Shown piece after piece: positions 33,062 to 41,500 of a DNA stretch of 64,000 bases. Origin of the DNA: JAGBWK01 sp964544595 (GTDB taxonomy: Bacteria > Bacteroidota > Bacteroidia > Bacteroidales > Muribaculaceae). The position numbers were made by a program, and so were the translations under genes. Location: contig CAZJBM010000001.1 in the NCBI GenBank assembly GCA_964544595.1, positions 175,125 to 239,124 on the forward strand, given 5' to 3'. Numbering within the stretch: the first letter of the stretch is position 1; the number at the start of each line of letters is the position of its first letter. The notes under the pieces were generated by a model that worked only from the letters and a program-made list of their open reading frames with translations, was not told the origin of the DNA and ran no database searches.

Positions 33062-34402
33062 ATGAGAATAACATATACTTTGCTTGCGGCGATTGCCATG
33101 CTGATCGCTCCCTTAGCCGCGGAGGCGCAGACCATTAGTGGCAGCGAGCAGGGGCACGACTACGTCGACATGGGGCTTTCGGTGATGTGGGCCACGACCA
33201 ACCTCGGCGCCACCTATCCGATCGGTTATGGCAACTTTTACGCGTGGGGCGAGATAGCTCCCGCTCCCGGCAATGACTTTAACCCGGCCAATTGCAAAGC
33301 AAACTCGCTGAATGTCACCACGCTCGATTCGTCGCGCGATGCCGCTACTAAGCTATGGGGAGGCTCATGGCGCATTCCTACGAAAGCAGAGATTGATGAG
33401 CTAATAGAAAACACGACCGTCACGGTTGAGGACATTGACGGAGTGCGCATATTCAAGTTAAAGAGCAAGAAGAATGGTAATGTGCTCTTTCTTTCCGCCG
33501 GCGGCGGCAGAGGGGGAACCTCTACAGCCTATCGCAATGTCGACGGATATTACTGGAGCTCGACAGCCGCCTCAGGTGGTCAAGCCGCTTGTCTATTGGC
33601 CGACGGTGCGTCGAAATCTGTGAAACTCGGTGAAAACCTCCGTTTCTTCGGTCAAAGCATCCGCCCGGTGATAAAAAAAGATGTAGTCAGTGTAACTACA
33701 GATCCAGTGACCGGAAATAAAACCTATAAAATCAAAAATGTTAGCTTCACTATGGTGCCGGTAAAAGGCGGCACATTCAGGATGGGCAGCAACGATGGTG
33801 ACAATGATGAGAAACCGGTGCATAGTGTAACCTTATCTGACTACATTATCGGTGAGACGATGGTCACACAAGCGCTCTGGAAAGCGGTTATGGATGGTAA
33901 AAACCCGAGTAAATTTCAGGGCGATAATCTTCCGGTGACAAATGTTAGTTGGAATCAATGCCAGGAATTTATCCGTAAGTTAAATTCACTTACCGGTGAG
34001 CGTTTCCGTATGCCAACCGAGGCGGAGTGGGAGTTCGCCGTCCGAGGCGGCACGAAGTCGAGAGGTTATAAGTACAGCGGAAGCGACAATCTCGACGGCG
34101 TGGCCTGGTATTCTGCTAACAGCGGAAATGAAACTCATCCAGTAAAGACCAAGGCATCCAACGAGCTTGGGCTGTACGACATGAGCGGCAACGTATGGGA
34201 ATGGTGCGAGGACTTTTACGACTATAATGCTTATTCCTCCCATCCCTCCACAAATCCAAAGGGCCCTTCGTCAGGCTCTGGCCGCGTGATTCGTGGGGGT
34301 AGTTACGACAACGATACGGCTGACTGTCGTGGAGCGCTTCGCGACTACTTCAACCCTTCAGGTCGCGCCTGTAACCTCGGCATGCGCCTCGCCCATGACT
34401 GA
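33062..34402 (+). CDS. Secreted FISUMP-like/FGE-fold protein C
   Basis: 446 residues, closely similar to protein B over its whole length. Signal peptide MRITYTLLAAIAMLIAPLAAEA, FISUMP-like domain (HDYVDMGLSVMWATTNLGA, FYAWGEIAPAPG, SWRIPTKAEIDELI, YYWSSTAASGG) and SUMF1/FGE domain (FTMVPVKGGTFRMGS, RMPTEAEWEFAVRGG, GLYDMSGNVWEWCEDF). The C-terminal RGGSYDNDTADC has a single Cys, so FGE catalysis is unlikely. Long near-identical DNA blocks are shared with gene B (around 31607-31760 and 33157-33310) and with gene A in the FGE part, suggesting tandem duplication plus conversion. Confidence 0.85.
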   Translation: MRITYTLLAAIAMLIAPLAAEAQTISGSEQGHDYVDMGLSVMWATTNLGATYPIGYGNFYAWGEIAPAPGNDFNPANCKANSLNVTTLDSSRDAATKLWGGSWRIPTKAEIDELIENTTVTVEDIDGVRIFKLKSKKNGNVLFLSAGGGRGGTSTAYRNVDGYYWSSTAASGGQAACLLADGASKSVKLGENLRFFGQSIRPVIKKDVVSVTTDPVTGNKTYKIKNVSFTMVPVKGGTFRMGSNDGDNDEKPVHSVTLSDYIIGETMVTQALWKAVMDGKNPSKFQGDNLPVTNVSWNQCQEFIRKLNSLTGERFRMPTEAEWEFAVRGGTKSRGYKYSGSDNLDGVAWYSANSGNETHPVKTKASNELGLYDMSGNVWEWCEDFYDYNAYSSHPSTNPKGPSSGSGRVIRGGSYDNDTADCRGALRDYFNPSGRACNLGMRLAHD

Positions 34403-34416
34403 GTGTGTGCCCGGCG

Positions 34417-34516
34417 AATATGGGGCGATGGGTTTTAGCCGGCGAAATAAGCATGACGTAAAAGGCTGTGTGGCAAGTGGATATGGAGCGCACGTCTTTA
34501 GGCGTGCGGAAGAGAA
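34417..34516 (+). repeat. Intergenic repeat cassette, copy 3 (two units)
   Basis: After FGE gene C. Two units start at AATATGGGGCG (34417) and GATATGGAGCG (34480), 63 bp apart, joined by AAAGGCTGTGTGGCAAG. The second carries CACGTCTTTAGGCGTG, the same hairpin position as GGGGCTTTAGCCCC in copy 2 but with different, still-pairing bases. Confidence 0.65.
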
Positions 34517-34540
34517 TTAGGGCGTTGACGAATCCTCGGA

Positions 34541-34624
34541 CAGTAGGGATACTCCATGGAGCATCCTCCTGATTTGTAGTGTGTTAGCTTGCGGCGAAGG
34601 CTGCTCCATGGAGTAGCCCTACTG
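34541..34624. repeat. Long imperfect inverted repeat (MITE-like or terminator)
   Basis: Arms 34541-34563 and 34602-34624 are 23 bp with one mismatch, separated by 38 bp. Each arm itself contains the palindrome CTCCATGGAG, so cruciform or two-hairpin folding is possible. No target-site duplication is obvious and no transposase is nearby. Confidence 0.75.
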
Positions 34625-34632
34625 GCGGGGGA

Positions 34633-34662
34633 ACCTGATTTAGAGCGTCGCTAATCTCTTGC
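34633..34662 (+). repeat. Intergenic repeat, terminal block of copy 3
   Basis: AACCTGATTTAGAGCGTCGC then TAATCTCTTGC, the counterpart of the 29929-29962 block. In copy 3 the 34541-34624 inverted repeat lies between the first units and this block, as if inserted. Confidence 0.55.
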
Positions 34663-34790
34663 ACAACTAAACCCCGCGTTTGTGGGATTTCCATGAATTA
34701 TTAACCATGACAATCGGCGGCTGAAAACTTTTTTGAAAATTCCCTAAAATCTATGGGCTGAAAATCTATGGGCTTTAGGGAAATTTTTCG

Positions 34791-34798
34791 TAAATTTG
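34791..34798 (+). promoter_or_regulatory. -7 box of the hydrolase/MurF-like/Ddl/IleS run
   Basis: TAAATTTG, full consensus, 63 bp before ATG 34862. The -33 position has ATG (34768-34770) instead of TTG. Apart from this box and the repeats listed, the 34403-34861 intergenic region shows no gene. Confidence 0.6.
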
Positions 34799-34861
34799 CG
34801 GGTCAATTATCGGGATTGGGCCGAAGGACCCGCCCCGACCGAAACCAATGTTAAGCGAATT

Positions 34862-35632
34862 ATGGATAAAGTGCTCAGTCATAACGGCGTGGATATGTTT
34901 TACACGGTTGAGGGCGAAGGCTCGCCGGTGGTGCTTATGCACGGCTGGGGTTGCACCCACGACACTGTGAAGAGTATAGAGAACGTATGCCTCTCCAAGC
35001 ACCGCGTCTATAATGTCGACTTCCCCGGATTCGGCAAATCGACAGAACCTGCCAACGATCCAAGCGTATGGGGCGTCGAAGAGTACACTCAGATGATCGA
35101 AAAACTCGCTGAGGCAGAGGGGATCAAGCGCCCGATACTGATAGGCCATTCATTCGGCGGCAGAGTCGCCATACTCTTCGCCTCGCGCAACGAAGCCGAC
35201 AAGATAGTGCTCGTCGACGCGGCAGGGGTGAGGCCTCGCCGCTCGCTGAAATATTACTACAAAGTATATTCATTCAAAACCGCCAAGTGGCTGCTCAACA
35301 CACTGTTGGGCCGCGAGAAAGCTTCGAAAAAAATCGAGGCGATGCGGTCGAAGCGAGGGTCGAGCGACTACGCCAATTCCACTCCCGCGATGAAGGCGAT
35401 ACTGAGCAAATGCGTCAACGAGGATTTACGCGGACGCATGCCGCTCATAAAAGCCCCGACGCTGCTGATATGGGGCAAAAACGACACCGCAACGCCCCTT
35501 CGCGACGCCAAGATAATGGAAAAACTAATACCCGACGCAGGGCTTGTAGCATTTGACGATTGCGGCCACTACAGCTTTCTCGATAATCGCACAGGCTTTG
35601 CCGCGGTATTAAACAACTTTATAAATCAATGA
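34862..35632 (+). CDS. Alpha/beta hydrolase
   Basis: 256 residues, no signal peptide. Alpha/beta hydrolase fold with oxyanion HGWG (LMHGWGCTHDT), nucleophile elbow LIGHSFGGR with Ser97, acid in WGKNDTATP and a C-terminal catalytic His in FDDCGHYSFLDN. Cytoplasmic hydrolase of unknown substrate. ATG 34862 was chosen over an in-frame TTG at 34796, which lies in the promoter. Its stop overlaps the start of the MurF-like gene (ATGA), so the two are translationally coupled; with ddl they form a three-gene module. Confidence 0.88.
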   Translation: MDKVLSHNGVDMFYTVEGEGSPVVLMHGWGCTHDTVKSIENVCLSKHRVYNVDFPGFGKSTEPANDPSVWGVEEYTQMIEKLAEAEGIKRPILIGHSFGGRVAILFASRNEADKIVLVDAAGVRPRRSLKYYYKVYSFKTAKWLLNTLLGREKASKKIEAMRSKRGSSDYANSTPAMKAILSKCVNEDLRGRMPLIKAPTLLIWGKNDTATPLRDAKIMEKLIPDAGLVAFDDCGHYSFLDNRTGFAAVLNNFINQ

Positions 35633-37242
35633 TACTCACTGCCGAAACATATATCATAGAGTGCGCTTTGCTGCTCGCCACGGTCGTGGCGGCGCTCATT
35701 TTCGTGTATAAGCGCGACCTGATGATGCTCCAACTCAATTCTTATCGCAACGAGCGCTACACCCGATGGTTCAATCAGAGCCAGGAGAGCACCAACACGA
35801 TGCGCATACTATCGTGCATATCGCTGTTCATGCTCTTAGTGCCGAAACTTCCGTTTCTGGTGACAGCCGCCTTCGCGATCGCGGTTATGATATGGATCTC
35901 AGCGAAATTGGCCCGCGAGAAGTATAAGAAACCGCTCGTATGGACCAACCGCGCAAAGCGTATCTACGGCGTGATGTGGGCGTTGTCGCTGATTCTCATG
36001 GCATTGACATTCCTGTTGGTGATACAAGGCGATGACCTCTTCACAGCGCTTAAAGACACTGCTATGGTAGGCTTGGCATTCGCGGTGATTTCTCCTGCCA
36101 TATTGCTCATATCCAATCTGTTGCTTAAGCCGGTGGAGAAACATATCAACAGCCGCTACTACAACGACGCTGCCCGGATACTCCGCTCAATGCCCGGCCT
36201 TAAGATCATAGGCATAACAGGCAGCTACGGCAAAACCAGCACCAAGCACTATCTCAACCGCATACTCTCGGAGAAATTCGACACGCTGATGACCCCTGGC
36301 AGCTACAACACCACGATGGGCGTAATTCGCACCGTCCGCGAATACCTGAAGCCTTACAACGAGGTCTTTATCGTGGAGATGGGCGCCAAGCAGCCTAACG
36401 ACATCAAGGAGATATGCGATCTCGTTCATCCTACCATGGGTATAGTGACCGCAGTAGGGGAGCAGCACCTCGAATCGTTCAAGACGATTGAGAATATACA
36501 GCGCACGAAGTTTGAGCTTATCGACGCGTTGCCCGCCGACGGATTCGGCGTGGTCAACGACGATTTCGAGTACGTTGCCAATCGCCCGGTCAGCAACGCG
36601 GAGTGCGTAAGATATGCCGTGCAGAACACCGCGAACGCCGATTACGTGGCCAAAGACATATCCCTCGACCATACAGGCACAACATTCACCATTTCAGGCA
36701 AAGGGAAAGAGCTGACTCTCCACACGAAGCTCGTCGGCGAATGTAATATCTCCAATCTAATGGCCGCTGTGATCATCGCTATGCGGCTCGGCGTAGACGA
36801 TGAGAAAATCAAATACGCTGTCGACCGGATAGAGCAGGTGGAGCATCGACTTAACATGAAGCGCACGCCCGGCGGCGTGACTATCATCGACGATGCCTTC
36901 AACTCAAATCCTACCGGCTCGCGCATGGCCTTGGAGGTGCTTGGGGCCATGAAGTCGGGAAAGCGCATCGTGGTGACTCCCGGCATGATTGAGTTAGGCA
37001 ACCGTCAATATGATCTCAACAAGCAGCTCGGCATTACAGCGGCCAAAAATGCCGACGTGGCCATAGTGGTCAACAAATACAACCGCGACGCGATTGTCGA
37101 AGGCTTGCTTGAAGGAGGCATGGACGAGAAGTCGATTCATGCCGTCGACTCTTTTGCTGAAGCGCAGAAGATATTGGGCACAATGCTCGCCAAAGGCGAC
37201 ACCGTGCTTTACGAAAACGACCTGCCCGACACGTTTAAGTAA
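35629..37242 (+). CDS. Membrane-anchored MurF-like Mur ligase
   Basis: 537 residues. The N-terminal about 170 residues hold four predicted membrane helices (about 5-25, 60-98, 115-135, 143-165), which ordinary MurF lacks. A Mur ligase core follows: P-loop GITGSYGKTST (195-205), EMGAKQPNDIKEIC (like the MurF EMGAxxxGEI), VGEQHLESF, and C-terminal DDAFNSNPTGSRMALEVL. It should join a peptide, probably D-Ala-D-Ala or a related dipeptide, to an acidic substrate with ATP. It overlaps the hydrolase gene by 4 bp and precedes ddl by 82 bp. It probably does not replace the housekeeping MurF, which would be elsewhere. Confidence 0.85.
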   Translation: MILTAETYIIECALLLATVVAALIFVYKRDLMMLQLNSYRNERYTRWFNQSQESTNTMRILSCISLFMLLVPKLPFLVTAAFAIAVMIWISAKLAREKYKKPLVWTNRAKRIYGVMWALSLILMALTFLLVIQGDDLFTALKDTAMVGLAFAVISPAILLISNLLLKPVEKHINSRYYNDAARILRSMPGLKIIGITGSYGKTSTKHYLNRILSEKFDTLMTPGSYNTTMGVIRTVREYLKPYNEVFIVEMGAKQPNDIKEICDLVHPTMGIVTAVGEQHLESFKTIENIQRTKFELIDALPADGFGVVNDDFEYVANRPVSNAECVRYAVQNTANADYVAKDISLDHTGTTFTISGKGKELTLHTKLVGECNISNLMAAVIIAMRLGVDDEKIKYAVDRIEQVEHRLNMKRTPGGVTIIDDAFNSNPTGSRMALEVLGAMKSGKRIVVTPGMIELGNRQYDLNKQLGITAAKNADVAIVVNKYNRDAIVEGLLEGGMDEKSIHAVDSFAEAQKILGTMLAKGDTVLYENDLPDTFK

Positions 37243-37324
37243 AACCGCAACAAGAATTTACACCCGCGAACCAACCTCCCTCCTTCGCGCGACACTGAAT
37301 ATAAAAGAATAATATCAAAAGATA

Positions 37325-38500
37325 ATGAAAACCAATATTGGAGTATTCTTCGGAGGACGCTCTACCGAACATGAGATTTCGGTCATTTCAGCTTCTCAGG
37401 CAATGCACGCTATCAACCGCGAGAAATATGACGTGACCCCCATTTATATCACTAAAGATGGCCGCTGGTTTACCGGTGACGCGCTCTTCGAGGTGAAAAA
37501 CTACAAAAATATTCCCGAGCTGCTCGCTAAATGCACCGAGGTTTGCTTTCATCCCGAATATGGCGATTACAACCTCTATAAGAAGAAAAAAGGGCTTTTC
37601 GGCTCCGACGTTCTCACGAAGCTCGATGTAGTCATTCCGGTGCTTCACGGCTCTAACGGCGAGGACGGTATCTTCGAGGGCGTTCTCGAAACCATAGGCA
37701 TACCCTTTGCCGGATGCAACACGCTCGCGTCGGCTAACGGCATGGACAAAATCACTATGAAGATGATACTTCAGGCCAACGATGTGCCAGTGGTTGAATA
37801 CGTTTGGTTTACCGACAAGCAGTGGTTTGCCCAGCGCGACAAGCTCATCGAGAAAATCGAAAGCAAACTCGGCTACCCGGTCATAGTGAAGCCCGCCAAC
37901 CTCGGCTCAAGCGTAGGCATCGGCCGCGCCGCCGACCGCGATCAGCTTATCGAGAAGGTCGAAGAGGCCGAAAGGTACTCCACACGCCTGATTGTTGAGA
38001 AAATGGTCGATAACCTGCAGGAAATCAACTGCTCGGTGCTTGGCGACTGCGACGATTACCAGACTTCGGTGCTCGAAGAGCCTATCAAGAGCGGCGAGAT
38101 TCTATCTTATCAGGATAAATACATGGGCGGCACCAAAGGCGCTAAAGGCATGCAGGCTTCGCAGAAACGTATTCCCGCCGAGCTTCCCGAAGATGAAACC
38201 AAGCGCATACAGTTTCTCGCCGGAGAGACTTTCAGAGTGCTTTCATGCCACGGCGTGAGCCGCGTCGACGTGATAGTCGATTCTAAAACCCGCGATATTT
38301 ACGTCAACGAAATCAACACTATCCCCGGCTCGCTCTCGTTCTATCTATGGGAAGCAACCGGCATACCGTTTGACCAACTCATGGACCGCCTTGTACAGCT
38401 CGCGGTGAAGCGTAAACGCGAGCAAGAGCGCAAAACCGTAAGCTACGACCAGAATATCTTCTCAATGGGCGGCGGCGTAAAAGGCGGTATCAAAAAATAA
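37325..38500 (+). CDS. D-alanine--D-alanine ligase-like protein
   Basis: 391 residues, longer than common Ddl (about 310-330). ATP-grasp features: N-terminal FFGGRSTEHEISVISA, VIPVLHGSNGEDG, ATP-binding VIVKPANLGSSVGIG and the magnesium site VNEINTIPGSLSFYLWEATG. The last motif differs from the usual ExNTxPGMT pattern of housekeeping Ddl. It ligates two D-amino acids (or D-Ala with a variant acid). With the MurF-like ligase upstream it makes a matched pair. The identity of the second substrate cannot be read from sequence. Confidence 0.87.
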   Translation: MKTNIGVFFGGRSTEHEISVISASQAMHAINREKYDVTPIYITKDGRWFTGDALFEVKNYKNIPELLAKCTEVCFHPEYGDYNLYKKKKGLFGSDVLTKLDVVIPVLHGSNGEDGIFEGVLETIGIPFAGCNTLASANGMDKITMKMILQANDVPVVEYVWFTDKQWFAQRDKLIEKIESKLGYPVIVKPANLGSSVGIGRAADRDQLIEKVEEAERYSTRLIVEKMVDNLQEINCSVLGDCDDYQTSVLEEPIKSGEILSYQDKYMGGTKGAKGMQASQKRIPAELPEDETKRIQFLAGETFRVLSCHGVSRVDVIVDSKTRDIYVNEINTIPGSLSFYLWEATGIPFDQLMDRLVQLAVKRKREQERKTVSYDQNIFSMGGGVKGGIKK

Positions 38501-38541
38501 CAGTAAATACAATATAACCTCATCATATCCTTTCCAACTCC

Positions 38542-41500
38542 ATGAAGAAGTTCAAAGAGTATAACAAATTCAATCTCTCCGAGATCAATAAAGAGATGCT
38601 CAACGACTGGAATAACAATCTCCTGTTTGAGCAGACATTGAAGGAACGCGAGGGTTGCCCTTCATTCGTGTTCTACGAGGGTCCGCCGTCGGCCAACGGT
38701 ATGCCCGGCATCCACCATGTGCTCGCGCGCACAATTAAAGATACATTCTGCCGCTACAAGACCATGAAGGGCTTCCACGTGAAGCGCAAGGCCGGCTGGG
38801 ACACCCACGGCCTCCCCGTTGAGCTTGGCGTGGAAAAGGCCCTCGGGATCACTAAAGAGGATATAGGTAAGAAAATCTCTATCGACGACTATAACGCCGC
38901 TTGCCGCCGCGAGGTGATGAAATACACCAACGAGTGGCGCAACCTTACCAACAAGATGGGATATTGGGTGGATATGGATAATCCGTATATCACCTACGAT
39001 AATAAATATATCGAAACGCTCTGGTGGCTCCTGTCGCAGCTCTATTCCAAAGGACTGCTCTACAAGGGGTACACCATCCAGCCTTATTCGCCCGCAGCGG
39101 GCACCGGCCTCAGCTCCCATGAGCTTAATCAACCCGGGTGCTATCGCGATGTCAAGGACACGACTTGCACCGCGCTATTCCGCATGACTAATCCCAAGGA
39201 GGAAATGACCCTATGGGGCACACCTTATTTCGCCGCATGGACAACAACCCCTTGGACTCTCCCCTCGAATACGGCTCTTTGCGTTGGCCCGAAGATCACT
39301 TATGCCCTGGTGCAGACCTACAATCCCTACAACGGCGAGAAAATATCGGTTGTCGTGGCCAAAGAGCGCGTCAACGCCTATTTCAAAGCTGAGGGTGCGG
39401 AGGCTCCTATGGATGCCTTTACCCCCGGCGACAAAATCGTTCCGTATCGTATCGTGAAGGAATATATTGGCTCAGAGCTCGTCGGGATGGGTTACGCCCA
39501 ACTTCAACCGTGGGTTAAACCGACGGCTAAAGTCGACGACAACGCGCCTGAATATGTAAAGGAATTCGCCGCGGCTCATCCCGAGGCATGCTTCACCGTA
39601 GGCGCCGACCGATTCGTCGAGATGGAGTCGGCCGCGTTCCGCGTTATCCCCGGTGACTATGTAACCACTGAAGACGGTACAGGCATCGTGCATATCGCTC
39701 CGACTTTCGGCGCCGACGACGCCAAGGTGGCCAAAGATGCGGGAATACCCTCCCTTTTCATGATCACTAAGAGCGCGGAGACTCGCCCGATGGTTGATCT
39801 GACAGGTAAATACTATCTCCTCGACGAGTGTGCCGACATGTTTATAGAGAAATGCGTCAATGCCGGACTTTACGAGAAATATCAGGGTCGCTACGTTAAA
39901 AATGACTACGACCCTATATATACGGTTGACGGCAAGTTTGACAAAGCAGCGGCCGACAAAGCCGAAGATCTCAATATCTATCTCTCGCTCGAACTCAAGC
40001 AGAAGGGTGAAGTGCTCAAAATTGAGAAGCACGTCCATAATTATCCCCACTGCTGGCGCACAGATAAGCCCGTAATCTACTATCCTCTTGATAGTTGGTT
40101 TATCAAGTCGACTGCTGTTAAAGACCGCATGATCGAGCTCAACAAGACTATCAAGTGGAAACCGACCTCAACAGGTACGGGGCGCTTCGGCAAGTGGCTT
40201 GAGAATCTCAACGACTGGAACCTTTCGCGCAGCCGCTATTGGGGCACTCCACTCCCGATATGGCGCACACGCGAATCGGGGCTTCTGCAGGAGGAAATAT
40301 GCATAGACAGCGTGGCAACGCTTTACGACGAAATCGAGAAATCGGTTGCCGCCGGCTTCATGAAATCCAATCCATATAAAGACGCAGGCTTCGTTCCCGG
40401 CGATATGTCGAAAGAGAACTACGACAAAATCGACCTTCACCGTCCTTACGTTGACGATATAGTGCTCGTTGCGCCTTCTGGCAAGCCGATGTACCGCGAG
40501 CTTGACCTTATCGACGTATGGTTTGACTCAGGCGCGATGCCATTTGCTCAGCAGCATTATCCCTTTGAAAACAAAGAGGCTGTTGATAGCGGCGATGTGT
40601 TCCCTGCCGACTTCATAGCTGAGGGTGTTGACCAGACACGCGGATGGTTCTTCACTCTTCACGCTATCGCTACGATGGTCAAAGATCAAAATTCGTTCAA
40701 GGCTGTGATTTCCAATGGTCTTGTGCTCGACAAGGTAGGCAATAAGATGTCGAAACGCCTCGGCAATGCCGTTAATCCTTTTGACGCGATAGAGAAATTC
40801 GGCTCCGACCCCTTGCGTTGGTATATGATTTCAAACTCGTCGCCTTGGGACAACCTTAAGTTTGACAGTGCGGGCGTTGCGGAGGTTTCGCGCAAACTCT
40901 TCTCAACCCTCTACAACACCTACTCGTTCTTCGCGCTTTATGCCAATGTCGACGGCTTCACAGGCGAAGAGCCTCAGATACCCGTTGAAAAGCGCCCGGA
41001 AATCGACCGCTGGATTCTCTCGGTGCTCAACTCGCTCATTAAAACTGTAGATGCTGACCTCGCTGATTACGAGCCTACTAAGGCAGCGCGCGCTATCAAC
41101 GATTTCGTGAACGACAATCTGTCGAACTGGTACGTGCGCCTCAACCGTAAGCGTTTCTGGGGTGGTGAGATGAACGAAGATAAGCTCGCTGCATATCAGA
41201 CGCTTCACCAGTGCCTCAAAACAGTGGCATTGCTTATGGCCCCGATCGCTCCTTTCTATAGCGATATGCTCTATCGCGACCTTACCGGGGCCGGATCGGT
41301 GCACCTCGCGGCGTTCCCCGAAGCGGACGAAAGCGCTATCGACGCCGATCTCGAGAATCGCATGGCTCTCGCTCAGACTATCACCTCGATGACTCTCGCA
41401 CTGCGCCGCAAGGTCAACATGAAGGTGCGCCAGCCGCTCTCGGCAATCATGGTTCCCGTGGTTGACGACGAGCAACGCAAGGCAATCGAGTCAATGGCTC

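Noticed and set aside
30086..34402. Diversity-generating retroelement
   Set aside because: FGE-fold targets are suggestive, but no reverse transcriptase or template/variable repeat pair is visible in the window.
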